Below the pieces are notes generated by a model. It did no database searches. It saw nothing but the letters and a program-made list of their open reading frames with translations, and was not told the origin of the DNA. The translations under genes were made by a program, and so were the position numbers. A DNA stretch of 64,000 nucleotides from Enterovibrio norvegicus DSM 15893 (lineage in GTDB: Bacteria > Pseudomonadota > Gammaproteobacteria > Enterobacterales > Vibrionaceae), in assembly GCF_900115495.1 (NCBI RefSeq), contig NZ_FOWR01000002.1, forward strand, positions 62,001-126,000. The letters are read 5' to 3'. Shown here piece after piece: positions 55,401 to 63,223 of the stretch (positions within the stretch are counted from its first letter, which is position 1; each line of letters opens with the position of its first letter).

Positions 55401-58400
55401 GCATCGCGGATACGCCAAGTATCACCTTGATTGGTGACGCCGCCGATGGTGTGTTTGAGATTCAAGAAGATCACGACCCGTTTGACCCGTTCAACCCGGA
55501 ACCTTTCCGTTTAGGGGATTTAGTCAGCACCGAACTGCAAGACACAGACGGTTCAGAAACGTTAGGTCTTGAGATTACGCTTTCACCTGATGTGGGTGAG
55601 TTACGCGGTGGACGCATCGTTCTTGAAGACGGTGTGTGGAAGTTGGCCGATCCGTCATTGTTGAGCGGCGTGAGCTTTACACCGGATGAAAACTTCAGTG
55701 GTGATATTACGGTCACCGTGAAAGCCATTTCGACAGAAAGTGACCCAGCATCAGTCAATACTGCTGAGACGGACACTTCGTTCATCATTCGCGTTGAACC
55801 TGTTGCGGACGATGCTCGGCTCACGACGCGACGTGTCTTTGGTACGGAAGATGCGGGTAATGCTGACCCAGACATTGCTGAGGGCAACACTGCCATTGCC
55901 CTTGGTAGTGCGATCACGTTGCAGTCGCTGGAAGATACCGACGGTTCAGAGGAGCTCTTCGTCCGCATTTTTGACATTCCAGATGGGGCAGTGCTGCAAC
56001 TGAATGATGGCACGACAATCACGCCACTTACTGATACTGACCGCGTGTCGATTGACGATTTGGACAAACTTGAAATTGTGCCTCCTGTGCACAGCAATGA
56101 AAACTTCACCTTGCAGGTTGAAGGTATCGTTGTAGATACAGCCACAGGCTCTGCTGACAGTGAACGTATCATTTCAGCTGAACCGATAGATGTCGTTATC
56201 GCGGGTGTCGCTGATGTTCCCGTGTTTGACGTTAACAACCCGGGCACTGATGCCGGAGAATGGGCATTTGATACTGACACTGGCATTGTGTCGACAACCG
56301 TGCCGGAAGATGGCGTCGCGGGTGACGGATTGGTTGCAGTCGATTTCAACCTGGTGTCTGGAGAAAATGCGCTATCGCCGTCAGACACATCAGAATCTCT
56401 GTCTCTGATCATTTCAAATCTCCCTGAAGGTTTGAGTTTTGTTCAAATCGACGGCAGCGGCGCAGAAACCGAAGTAGAAATTACCTTTGCGGGCTGGGTG
56501 ACGAACGATGCGGGTGAATCCGTACAAAGCTATGTGATTGACCACAGCACGTTTGCAGATGGCAATGTTTATATCAAGTTGCCACCAAACCTCACTGAAG
56601 ATATCAAAATCGATGCGCGTGTAGTTGCCACGGAAAATGACGGTGATGAAGCCGTTCTAGATACCTCTATAGAAATCAAGATCGACACCCCTCAGATTGA
56701 TGCCGAGGATTATGTGGAATCCACGTCTATCGGCAAAGAAGATGAGTGGGTCAACATCAATTGGAAGCCTGATCTGTCAATCGCTGGTATCGATGAATCC
56801 AACGCTCAAGGTGCGGAAGAGATCGTTGTCGGTGCTGTAATTTCGGGTTTTGAAGCCACTGACAGTGTTCAACTGGTGAAAGGCACAGACGTAATTACGC
56901 TGACGCCAGCCGGTGGCACCATTGTGATCTCAGAAGCACAGATCACTGATGGCTACCAATTGCAGGTGAAACGCGCAGAAGACAGCGATATAGACCTGAC
57001 GCTGAATACCGTTGTAACGGTAAGGCAGTCTGATTTCGAAGACCCTTCAATCACCACAGAGAAGGACATTGAAGGTGTGGTGAACATTAACATCGAAGCT
57101 AAAGTCGAAGAAGACAGCGTGTTGACCTTCGTTGATAGTACTGGGGCTTCAACGTCAACCCTGTCCACAGAGACTAACGGCGTGCTCGAGTTGAAGAATG
57201 CGATTCGATACGACGAACTCGATTTATCGAGTGAAGAAGTGCCAATCAAGGTGGTTATCACTGATCTTGCCGATGGGTTCTATGTCACGAATGCTCTTTA
57301 TGACGGGGACGGTGGTTGGATTCTGAATGACCCTAACGACTTTAACATCGTAGCGCCGGAAAGTTCGAGCGGCACGACCACGTTTACTTTGTCGGCATTG
57401 ATCGTTGATGGAGGTGACAATAATGAGGGCGATGAAAGCCTACCTGTGAAGGTGAGCAGCAATACCATTACGTTGACTTACCAGAACAATACTGACGTGG
57501 ACAATGTTGCACAGGCTATCACTGTGCCTACAGCCCCTGTCGTGGCAACGGGCGATGAAGATAATCCAATCTCTTTACAAAGTTTGGGCGAAGCATTAAA
57601 TCTAACGTGGCCGACAACCGGTGACACGGAGTTTGACCAGGTTTCCTTTGTCATCAAAGGCGAAGATTTACCGCAAGGTGCAGTGGTTGGCGGGGCGAAC
57701 TATCACATAGATACTGATACCTATGTATTTGATCCACCGGGTATGCAATCCTCAGGTAACGCGTATCCAGACGGTTTTGATCTGACTGAACTTACGATCA
57801 CAGCCCCCACCGACTTTGCTGGCGAACTACAAATACCGATTTCAATCGTTAACGTGGATTCGTCGAGCGGTAACACGTCAACCGTCGATGTGACCGTGGA
57901 ACTGCACGTTAACCCGTTAGCGGACGTGTTACCGCCAACAGGTACAGAGCAGCCGAGCGATAATTCCTCCGATTACAGTTTATCGTTGACGGTGAAAGAA
58001 ACCCAAGGGCTTGATGAAAATCAACAGCCTGTGACGGGAACGGCAACTGAAGAAGTGGTGTTTGATGAGGCGCTAGAAGATGGCCTTGTGATCCTTAGCA
58101 TGTCAGTCTTATTGGCTGATGTAGATGCAGTGAATGGCGAAGAAACGATTTCAAATGTCGTACTGACCGTTGATGAAAGCATGGGTAAGTTTTTGCTGCC
58201 AGACGGGACAGAAAGTACGACGATTTCGCTAGATGGCATGGATATTACCAATATCAAATTTAAACCAGCGCCAGATTTTAGTGGTGAAGTCAGCATTGAC
58301 GGGAGCTTAACCATCACAGATACGGCGACCATTGATGGATCGGAAGTGTCAGATTCTCGCGATGTCACCACGTCCTTCACGTTTGACGTGACGCCAGTGA

Positions 58401-61012
58401 ATGACACCGTCACCATCACGCAAGATGGCGTGGGACTCACTGATGGTGAAGAGATCGAAGTTGAAGGCACTGAAGACGTATCTGGTGGTATTTCACTGGC
58501 GTCTATCGGTGCATCTTTCAGTGATGTCGATGGGTCTGAAACCCTCTCATCGGTGATTGTTAGCAACGTGCCAGAAGGCTTTACACTCAATGCACCTGCA
58601 TCTAATGCCGGTGGAGGGCAGTGGGTCATTGCTGCTGAAGATTTGTCTAATCTGACAAGTCTGTCTGAAATAGCCCTAGTGCCGCCGAAAGACTTTAGCG
58701 GGACAGTAGATGTCGTGTTGACGATTTACACCAAAGAAGCGGGATTGAACTTTGTTGTTGGTGAAAGCCAAGATCTCACGCTGACGGTTACGCCTGAAGG
58801 CGATGGTGCAACTGCAAGTGTCGTTGCAACGGCGTCTACAACAGAAGACACGGCAGTCACGCTTGAGATGGAAATTAATGCCATTGACGCAAACCCTAGC
58901 TTGAACACTGCGGGTCAACCTGCTGGCGTGAGCTTTACAGAAAATGGCCCAGAGACCCTACTGATCACGGTTTCAGGCATTCCTGCCGGCGGTAAGATCA
59001 TCCTCCCTGATGGTGTAACAGGTACCGTAACACCTGAAACGTCTGACGGAGGTGAGGTTGTTGTCGCCGTTGATAATACCAGCTTGAACGATTTGACCTT
59101 CTTACCACCGCCGGATGCAAATGGCGAGTTCGTCTTAGATTTGGCGATTCAAACATCCGACAATGGCCAAGTCTCGGCTGATGTGGTGAACAAACAAGTC
59201 ACTGTGTCAGTGTCTGCTGTGAATGATGCCCCAGTCAACATCATTGCTGACAGCTATGCTGCAGAGGAAGACGCCATTTTGACCATCACCGACCTTCAAG
59301 TCAGTGATGTTGATGTGGCGGAAGGAACCTCGATTGTTGCTGTTGAACTTGTGGTGGGCGCAGGCAACGTGCTTGACCTAGTCGGTGATACAACAGGTAT
59401 TGATGTCACGGGTCAAGGCACCAATACCCTCATATTAGAAGGTGATATTGATGCGATTAACACCTTACTTGCTGAGGGTGTAACGTACGAGTTTGCGGGT
59501 GAGAACACCTCAGGCTCGGATGAGATTCAAATGACCACCCGTGACCGAGGTAACTTCGGAACGGGCGGTCAGAAATTTGACCGAGATACGGTGGATATCA
59601 TCGTTGCACCGAAAGCGGACTTACCCGAACTGACATCCGCAGCGCAATTGGCATCCATGCGTGCAGCAACGGGTGCATTAATGCCATTACTTGGCCTAAT
59701 GGCCAGTGTGGTTGACCCCATTGCTGATGAGTTCTCCGTGACATTCAGTGGACTAGGTACTGTTGGCCAGGTGGTTGATAGCACTGGCAGGCCAGTGGGC
59801 ACCGATAACGGTGACGGAACGTGGACGTTTGACCAAGGCACACTCGCGATGACCGACCTGTCGACGCTTAACCTCACGTTTAGTGGCCAGCCAGCGGGTG
59901 ACGTGACAATTACAGCACTGTCTGATGTGGGTGACGGTGAACCGCTGTCATCAACCATTACAGTCAATGTCGATGTCGTGGATACGGCGACTGATGCCGT
60001 GTTGAACGACGCCGACAACAGCAATGCTGACCTTGTGATTGATGGCACAGCCAATACCACGGTATATGGCGGTGCAGCTGACGACATCCTTGTCGGTGGC
60101 TTAGGCGAGGACATCCTTGTCGGTGGGGCCGGTGATGATGAGCTGTGGGGCGGAGAGCGTAACGGTACCGGTGATGGTGAGAAAGACACCTTCGCGTGGG
60201 AGTCGGGCGACTTTGGTACCGCAGCGGCACCAGCAACTGACACCATCAAAGACTTTGAAACAGGCGTTGATGTTATCGACATTTCTGCCGCATTCGCAGC
60301 AGATGGGATCTTCACCTTTACGGAATTGGCGAATCGTCTCGACATTCAAACCGTTGATGGCAATACACGCATTCAAGTGTTGGATGAATCAAGCAGCCCG
60401 ATTCAAAACATCATTGTTGAAGGCAAAACGCTCGATAACTTGCTAGGTATGGATGCGACGACCTTGACGCAAGATGAAGTGCTTGAATCCATGTTAATGG
60501 CAGGTCAACTAGTCGTGTTCGATTCATCGGCCACGCAGTTTGGTACTGAAGCAGATGATGCCTTGGTGGCAAACCCAGCAGGTGAACGTGTTTTTGCGGG
60601 TGATGGCAATGACACCATAGAAGCAGGGCTTGGTGATGACATTCTTGTCGGCGAAGAAGGTGATGATGTGTATACCTGGACTGCATCTAGCGTTAGCACA
60701 ACGTCAAACACTGATACCATCGCTGACTTTGAATTGGGTGACAGTGTCACGGGTGACAAGCTTGATGTTTCAGCACTTCTGCCGGATACGGTGGATAGCT
60801 CATCCAGTATTGCAGAGCTTCTCGATTACATTCGTCCTGAAATGACAGACGATGGATTGACCTTGCACGTTTCGCAAACAGCGGGCGGCACAGAGGTACA
60901 AGACATCGTGCTGCACAATGTTGGCTTCACCGAGCTGGGTCTCGACTCCGGGGCCACAGGCACGCAAATCCTTGATGAACTGCTTCAGCAGCAAGCGTTG
61001 AAACTCGATTAA
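49403..61012 (+). CDS. Giant LapA-like RTX adhesin with retention module
   Basis: 3869 residues. Residues 1-~125 are a LapA-type retention module (VIEVRGQAFLVTNDARIIGL, QIDSQCASCLVPA) that plugs in the outer-membrane pore. AAAG at 125-128 is a candidate LapG protease site. Residues ~195-1834 are two tandem copies of an 820-residue block rich in T1SS-143-like beta domains (NLTAFATDADGDV, TVPITVTDDIPRTEG). A series of cadherin/Ig-like beta domains with NDTVTI, NDAPVN-type junctions follows to ~3520. The C-terminus has RTX nonapeptides (GGLGEDILVGGAGDDELWGG) and two blocks of the DTIKDFETGVDVIDIS type, the VC_A0849-subclass type I secretion signal. Very acidic, nearly Cys-free. It mediates cell-surface attachment and biofilm formation. 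No lapBCE, lapD or lapG lies in the window. Ribosome binding site GGGGAG; overlaps the leader ORF by 4 bp. Confidence 0.93.
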   Translation: MIGHEFDSKLDVIEVRGQAFLVTNDARIIGLEKGMHIAPNQVLLTNNDSDVVVALDGNVFQIDSQCASCLVPATAGQDASIATTPIQAYFNGEVLDSDLPLNLDVAQLQELILQGVDPTEIFEEAAAGEAAEGSSNAGFVVIEYLNASTLAEAGFDTTGPAGDSNIIPDFFGDDDNRNDGGDTTPPVPPPHVDGAGGQRISLSVDEGDLDNSPYGAPTTAAFTIEAGTEALNPRTLQIAPSALTQFETELSTITSGGEPVVFTRSSTASGDTGTFTLVGTVDGEVVITLTVTATQDGDDLSVSATLDQSAPLDHLSGSGTYIEINGDAITIDLPLQVADSSGDLLQQPAQIQLISNDGAAPIVGTASVEIEEPQNNPVSEKRESTTEGIDLGSDNITKIEFDNTQAKLAFDGVTSHNQETWVDTSVDGVVTLRVVGSDEAVLEISLKVPSASGETAAYEVTQFLPIDQDEDVVGDGNFEQSTFTLPFKVYDNDGDVSNDSEVTFTIKDGVPTAGGERLNAAGDPQDFLAIDESGTSQDTSERNSATGSFDIEAASDKLMPDTLSIEDFASLQTELMELQNNAGENVDDVSLVESTDASGNRVLTITASIGGEPALEFVFTATQAAGAIDVTVETAFHQYTPLIHPQDPDAAQQSGNVTADDKTITIKIPVQIQDSDGNSLINPDSTFDPSAPDHQGRVVTFEVTDNATETIDETTVDAITVDESGIDGSATSHQGSQTSGTLNIDDTNNSGSPNNLNVHDGSGDTLADFNFETDYVTYPDGQPVESGGFPVRMEQRPEGDTFPKTYYGVADDNSGDLRDVYKVVLASDGTFSFELLAGLDHAEGDGINTLTFNLTAFATDADGDVASKITVPITVTDDIPRTEGNLSIDIDDLDTGAISVNVFEITDPSQNPGIEDLQGADSNTLITRIFNGEEWVDVSTRRESEIDIFSEADPSIQIGTVVIDPRTDPVGQITFNLTDEEFTGSIDQSLRYEVTDGDGDKVEGSISLVIDVDAAGGQKVSLTVNEGDLDDATYSEASSSTFAIEAGTERLVPGSLQIAPSALALFESELATITAGGEPVVFSHSVEGDDVGTFTLVGKVGDEVVVTLTVVAEQDGNSLSVTATLDQTAPLDHSSGTGTYVNIDGDQLTINLPLQVEDTTGELMLAPAEITMVSNDGAAPIIEDVAVELQEPQNNATDPVVSSTSDGVDLGSDEISKIEFDATAAESAFDGITSNGEETYVDTSVEGVITLRVTGTDEAVLEIAMKAPESSGDDVSYEVKQFLPFDQNEDVSGDGNFEQSTFNLPFTVFDADGDESNSAEVSITIKDGVPTTGGEQLDGSGNPVDILELSENVTTQDASESNSATGSFDLIATSDKLVPDTLSIEDFASLQTELMELQNNEGENVDSVTLVESVDGDGNRVLTVAASVGGETVLEFVFTATQAADSLDVTVETAFHQYAPLNHPQDPSTAQQEGGVTANGDVISIKIPVQILDSDGNSLINPDSTYDPSAPDTQGRIVTFEIKDDQVDTAEESTADTLTVNENSIDGSATSHQGSQASGNLNIDDTNDSGNPNNLDTNDGVGDNLKDFNFETDYITYPDGQPLLSGGFPVRMELRPEGDTFPKTYYGVASDENGDDRDVYSLVLESDGSFSFELLAGLDHAEGDGINTLSFNLTAFATDADGDVVSQVTVPITVTDDVPRTEGNLAIAIDDLDGTPVTVSLDVFEITDPSQNSGIEDLQGADSVTLITRLFNGIEWVDVSTRSDSEIDIYSETDNAIKIGTVDIDPRTSPIGQITFTSTDANVIGSVDQNILFEVTDADGDVVEGSIALTIEDQIPTIVVNPSTSGEQQEISGVEDQGQDNTDTEADGVTPANGVAINMQLSVGDNDLGEALEENGSLVLNGEVTLATRDAAGDIGGTFYFNGTAITPDGDGNIVFDSTMFEAVDGSDPITFNLVGITFIPDPDYSSYDDTDLIEFDVELEVNGHDPVFTSSPMQINIDGIADTPSITLIGDAADGVFEIQEDHDPFDPFNPEPFRLGDLVSTELQDTDGSETLGLEITLSPDVGELRGGRIVLEDGVWKLADPSLLSGVSFTPDENFSGDITVTVKAISTESDPASVNTAETDTSFIIRVEPVADDARLTTRRVFGTEDAGNADPDIAEGNTAIALGSAITLQSLEDTDGSEELFVRIFDIPDGAVLQLNDGTTITPLTDTDRVSIDDLDKLEIVPPVHSNENFTLQVEGIVVDTATGSADSERIISAEPIDVVIAGVADVPVFDVNNPGTDAGEWAFDTDTGIVSTTVPEDGVAGDGLVAVDFNLVSGENALSPSDTSESLSLIISNLPEGLSFVQIDGSGAETEVEITFAGWVTNDAGESVQSYVIDHSTFADGNVYIKLPPNLTEDIKIDARVVATENDGDEAVLDTSIEIKIDTPQIDAEDYVESTSIGKEDEWVNINWKPDLSIAGIDESNAQGAEEIVVGAVISGFEATDSVQLVKGTDVITLTPAGGTIVISEAQITDGYQLQVKRAEDSDIDLTLNTVVTVRQSDFEDPSITTEKDIEGVVNINIEAKVEEDSVLTFVDSTGASTSTLSTETNGVLELKNAIRYDELDLSSEEVPIKVVITDLADGFYVTNALYDGDGGWILNDPNDFNIVAPESSSGTTTFTLSALIVDGGDNNEGDESLPVKVSSNTITLTYQNNTDVDNVAQAITVPTAPVVATGDEDNPISLQSLGEALNLTWPTTGDTEFDQVSFVIKGEDLPQGAVVGGANYHIDTDTYVFDPPGMQSSGNAYPDGFDLTELTITAPTDFAGELQIPISIVNVDSSSGNTSTVDVTVELHVNPLADVLPPTGTEQPSDNSSDYSLSLTVKETQGLDENQQPVTGTATEEVVFDEALEDGLVILSMSVLLADVDAVNGEETISNVVLTVDESMGKFLLPDGTESTTISLDGMDITNIKFKPAPDFSGEVSIDGSLTITDTATIDGSEVSDSRDVTTSFTFDVTPVNDTVTITQDGVGLTDGEEIEVEGTEDVSGGISLASIGASFSDVDGSETLSSVIVSNVPEGFTLNAPASNAGGGQWVIAAEDLSNLTSLSEIALVPPKDFSGTVDVVLTIYTKEAGLNFVVGESQDLTLTVTPEGDGATASVVATASTTEDTAVTLEMEINAIDANPSLNTAGQPAGVSFTENGPETLLITVSGIPAGGKIILPDGVTGTVTPETSDGGEVVVAVDNTSLNDLTFLPPPDANGEFVLDLAIQTSDNGQVSADVVNKQVTVSVSAVNDAPVNIIADSYAAEEDAILTITDLQVSDVDVAEGTSIVAVELVVGAGNVLDLVGDTTGIDVTGQGTNTLILEGDIDAINTLLAEGVTYEFAGENTSGSDEIQMTTRDRGNFGTGGQKFDRDTVDIIVAPKADLPELTSAAQLASMRAATGALMPLLGLMASVVDPIADEFSVTFSGLGTVGQVVDSTGRPVGTDNGDGTWTFDQGTLAMTDLSTLNLTFSGQPAGDVTITALSDVGDGEPLSSTITVNVDVVDTATDAVLNDADNSNADLVIDGTANTTVYGGAADDILVGGLGEDILVGGAGDDELWGGERNGTGDGEKDTFAWESGDFGTAAAPATDTIKDFETGVDVIDISAAFAADGIFTFTELANRLDIQTVDGNTRIQVLDESSSPIQNIIVEGKTLDNLLGMDATTLTQDEVLESMLMAGQLVVFDSSATQFGTEADDALVANPAGERVFAGDGNDTIEAGLGDDILVGEEGDDVYTWTASSVSTTSNTDTIADFELGDSVTGDKLDVSALLPDTVDSSSSIAELLDYIRPEMTDDGLTLHVSQTAGGTEVQDIVLHNVGFTELGLDSGATGTQILDELLQQQALKLD
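49985..54904 (+). repeat. Two tandem copies of a 2460-bp unit inside the adhesin gene
   Basis: The protein segment starting AGGQRISLSVDEGDLDNS (copy 1, from 49985) is repeated as AGGQKVSLTVNEGDLDDA (copy 2, from 52445). The offset is 2460 bp, exactly 820 codons, and similarity extends over the whole unit up to about 54904. The proteins are highly similar, more so in the second half, while the DNA differs at many third positions. Confidence 0.85.
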
Positions 61013-61045
61013 TGTTCGTAGTGACAAATTAAATGTCATGATATG

Positions 61046-61077
61046 AAAAGCACTGCACTCTTGCGGTGCTTTTTCTT
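61046..61077 (+). terminator. Intrinsic terminator after the adhesin
   Basis: AAAAGCACTGCA pairs with TGCGGTGCTTTT (one wobble pair) around CTCT and is followed by more T. Confidence 0.82.
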
Positions 61078-61141
61078 ACCGCTGCTGTTCGTTTACTGTC
61101 GGCGGCGCTATATTGAAGAAAATCAATAAGACAGTTGAACC

Positions 61142-61897
61142 ATGAAAACCTTATTTGCTCACCGAGGTATGTCCTCTCTCGCACCAGAAAACACGTTAGC
61201 CGCATTCTCTCTTGCCCCTCAATATGGACTTGATTGGATTGAGTGTGATGTCGATATTCTTGCAGACGGTACCATTGTCGTCAGCCATGATGATACCTTG
61301 GATCGCTGCACTGATCGCCCTGGCAGTCTTTATGATTTAACACGAGAAGACCTGCAAGATATCGATGCGGGCAGTTGGTTTGCTGATGAATTTATAGGGG
61401 AACCACTTCCGACATTCGCTGACTTGATCGCCCTAGTGAATACCCTCGAGATCAACGTTAACGTCGAAATCAAATCGTGTACCGCAGGGTGGGAGATGTC
61501 AGAAAAGCTGATTGATGGCGTGCTGTCTGAATTGAAGAACCTGAACAAAACCAGCGACCTTCTCGTGTCGTGTTTCAACCCGCTTGTACTGGCGGAATTC
61601 AAACGTCGCAGCCCACACACTAACGTGGCGTGTTTGTTCTCTCGAGAGATGTTGTTAGAAGGTGATTGGCTCTCTGTTTTGCAAGCGTGTAAAGCAGATG
61701 CCATCAACGTTGATAACGAAGGGCTGACGAAAGAACAGGTGATTGAAATGAAAAGCCATGGCTATGCCGTTAACGTGTATACCGTGAACCATTTAGGGCG
61801 CGCCAATCAGCTCTTTAACTGGGGCGTTGATGGAGTGTTCACGGATGTTGGGCAAAATTTCCCTTCTCGATACCGACATCTTAATCAAGAAAAATAG
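61142..61897 (+). CDS. Glycerophosphodiester phosphodiesterase (UgpQ-like)
   Basis: 251 residues, the single-domain cytoplasmic GDPD type with no signal peptide. Active-site motifs: FAHRGMSSLAPENTLAAF (His), WIECDVDIL (Glu/Asp metal ligands), VSHDDTLDRCTD (second His), VNVEIKSC (Glu and Lys), and VNVYTVNH near the end. It releases glycerol-3-phosphate and an alcohol from deacylated phospholipids. Standing alone rather than with a ugp transporter. Confidence 0.92.
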   Translation: MKTLFAHRGMSSLAPENTLAAFSLAPQYGLDWIECDVDILADGTIVVSHDDTLDRCTDRPGSLYDLTREDLQDIDAGSWFADEFIGEPLPTFADLIALVNTLEINVNVEIKSCTAGWEMSEKLIDGVLSELKNLNKTSDLLVSCFNPLVLAEFKRRSPHTNVACLFSREMLLEGDWLSVLQACKADAINVDNEGLTKEQVIEMKSHGYAVNVYTVNHLGRANQLFNWGVDGVFTDVGQNFPSRYRHLNQEK

Positions 61898-61921
61898 TAT
61901 AAGTTCCTCTTATTGATAGGT

Positions 61922-61949
61922 GGTGCTTATTGAATTGATAATAAGCACC
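61922..61949. other. 10-bp inverted repeat between the GDPD gene and dps
   Basis: GGTGCTTATT and AATAAGCACC flank an 8-nt spacer. There is no T-run. It could be the 3' end of the GDPD message or an operator for dps, about 90 bp downstream. Confidence 0.5.
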
Positions 61950-62036
61950 CATTATCCCTCCCGCCTTCGTTGCCGTAATCTAACCCCATAAGCAAAGAGG
62001 ACATTGAGCCTCAGACAAATATCAAGGGGAAAGACC

Positions 62037-62510
62037 ATGACAACCATTAACATTGGCATCAACGAGCAAGACAGATTGGCAATCGCGCAAGGTTTAAAGC
62101 ATCTACTGGCAGACTCTTATACCTTGTATTTGCAAACTCACAACTTCCATTGGAACGTCACGGGTAAACAATTCCGTGAACTTCATATGATGTTCGAAGA
62201 GCAATACAATGCTTTGGCGTTGGCGGTGGATGACATTGCAGAGCGGATTCGTACATTGGGTGTTGCGGCACCGGGCACGTATAAAGCGTTTGCGGAATTG
62301 AGTGCGATTGACGAAGTCGACGGTGTACCGAGCGCGGATGACATGGTTGATATTCTGACGCATGGTCATGAGCAAGTGGTGCGTACAGCTCGCCATGTTC
62401 TCAAACTTGCACAACAAGCGGATGATGAATCCTCAGCATCTTTGGTTTCAGATCGTATGCGAGAGCATGAGAAAACAGCGTGGATGTTAAGAGCGCTACG
62501 CGAGGTATAG
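62037..62510 (+). CDS. dps: Dps-family DNA-binding ferritin-like protein
   Basis: 157 residues. Dodecameric ferritin-like protein that stores iron with hydrogen peroxide as oxidant and protects DNA. The inter-subunit ferroxidase ligands are in [21 protein letters not shown] and [13 protein letters not shown]. The Lys-rich DNA-binding tail of E. coli Dps is missing at the N-terminus, so DNA binding is uncertain. Start 62037 has AAGGGG upstream; the frame opens at 62004. No OxyR or RpoS site could be proven. Confidence 0.9.
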   Translation: MTTINIGINEQDRLAIAQGLKHLLADSYTLYLQTHNFHWNVTGKQFRELHMMFEEQYNALALAVDDIAERIRTLGVAAPGTYKAFAELSAIDEVDGVPSADDMVDILTHGHEQVVRTARHVLKLAQQADDESSASLVSDRMREHEKTAWMLRALREV

Positions 62511-62545
62511 TTCCCTCAATGTGTGTTGCTTTTCACTATAGCGAA

Positions 62546-62592
62546 TTAAAAAACCGACAGGAGGTCATGTCGGGCATGACGCCCGACATGAC
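62546..62592 (-). terminator. Compound hairpin and terminator after the cupredoxin gene
   Basis: GTCATGTCGGGC (62564-62575) pairs with GCCCGACATGAC (62581-62592) in a strong 12-bp stem. Part of its left arm, TGTCGG (62568-62573), can instead pair with CCGACA (62554-62559), which on the minus strand is followed by T6. The smaller stem is a normal terminator for the minus-strand gene; the two stems exclude each other. Confidence 0.6.
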
Positions 62593-62605
62593 ATGGATGA
62601 CCATT

Positions 62606-63154
62606 TTATAGCGCCAAGCTTTTTACCATTCCTGCCTCCGCATGCCCGGGAATATTGCAGGCAAACTCCACGTTCTTATCGCCATGAAAATGCCACAACA
62701 ATTGTTTGGCTTTACCGGGTTTTACCGTGACCGTGCTTCCTGAATCATGGTCGTGGTGACTTGTCGTGGTTTTCATCATTTCTCGGTGCTTCAATTGTTC
62801 ATCCAGTGAGCCGATTGAAAATTCATGATCAATGTTGCCAATGTTCATTACCACAAATTGCACCACGTCATTCGGTTCGATGGTCACGTCTTTTTTGAAA
62901 TTAATGCGCATGTCATCCGATAAAATAACGTGAACGACCTTGTCTGGCTTTGCGCCATTCGCGGGCATACCGACCGCAGACATGCCCTCCATATCCATCA
63001 TGTCGGAGTGATCCATCTTGGTGTTATCCATTTTTCCATGATCCATTTCAGCATGGTTCATTTGGCTATGATCCATGTTTGAATGCTCCATGGCGTTAGA
63101 AAAAACGCTTGTCGAAATGAATGCGAGTGATAGTGCAAGGAGTGTTTTTTTCAT
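62606..63154 (-). CDS. Periplasmic cupredoxin with Met/His-rich copper-binding tail (CopI-like)
   Basis: 182 residues. A Sec signal peptide (about 1-19, ending SVFSNA) is followed by a stretch with nine or so M-D/N-H-type units (MDHSQMNHAEMDHGKMD style, about 20-57) that can bind copper ions. A cupredoxin domain (about 70-182) follows: His in NIDHEFSIG, and the C-x-H-x-M loop in FACNIPGHAEAGM, the type 1 copper site. Relatives such as CopI protect against periplasmic copper. It sits 69 bp downstream of the CusA-type pump gene on the same strand, so they form a copper-resistance unit. Start 63154, AAAGG upstream; the frame opens at 63178. Confidence 0.88.
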   Translation of the reverse strand: MKKTLLALSLAFISTSVFSNAMEHSNMDHSQMNHAEMDHGKMDNTKMDHSDMMDMEGMSAVGMPANGAKPDKVVHVILSDDMRINFKKDVTIEPNDVVQFVVMNIGNIDHEFSIGSLDEQLKHREMMKTTTSHHDHDSGSTVTVKPGKAKQLLWHFHGDKNVEFACNIPGHAEAGMVKSLAL

Positions 63155-63223
63155 AATGTATGCCTTTTTGTCAGTCAATTTTAACCGCCGTATCTGCTCA
63201 ACGGACAGATGCGGCGATAGGTA

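Noticed and set aside
49666-60759. Many antisense frames within the adhesin gene
   Set aside because: They are codon-bias shadows of the repetitive Asp/Gly/Thr-rich coding sequence.
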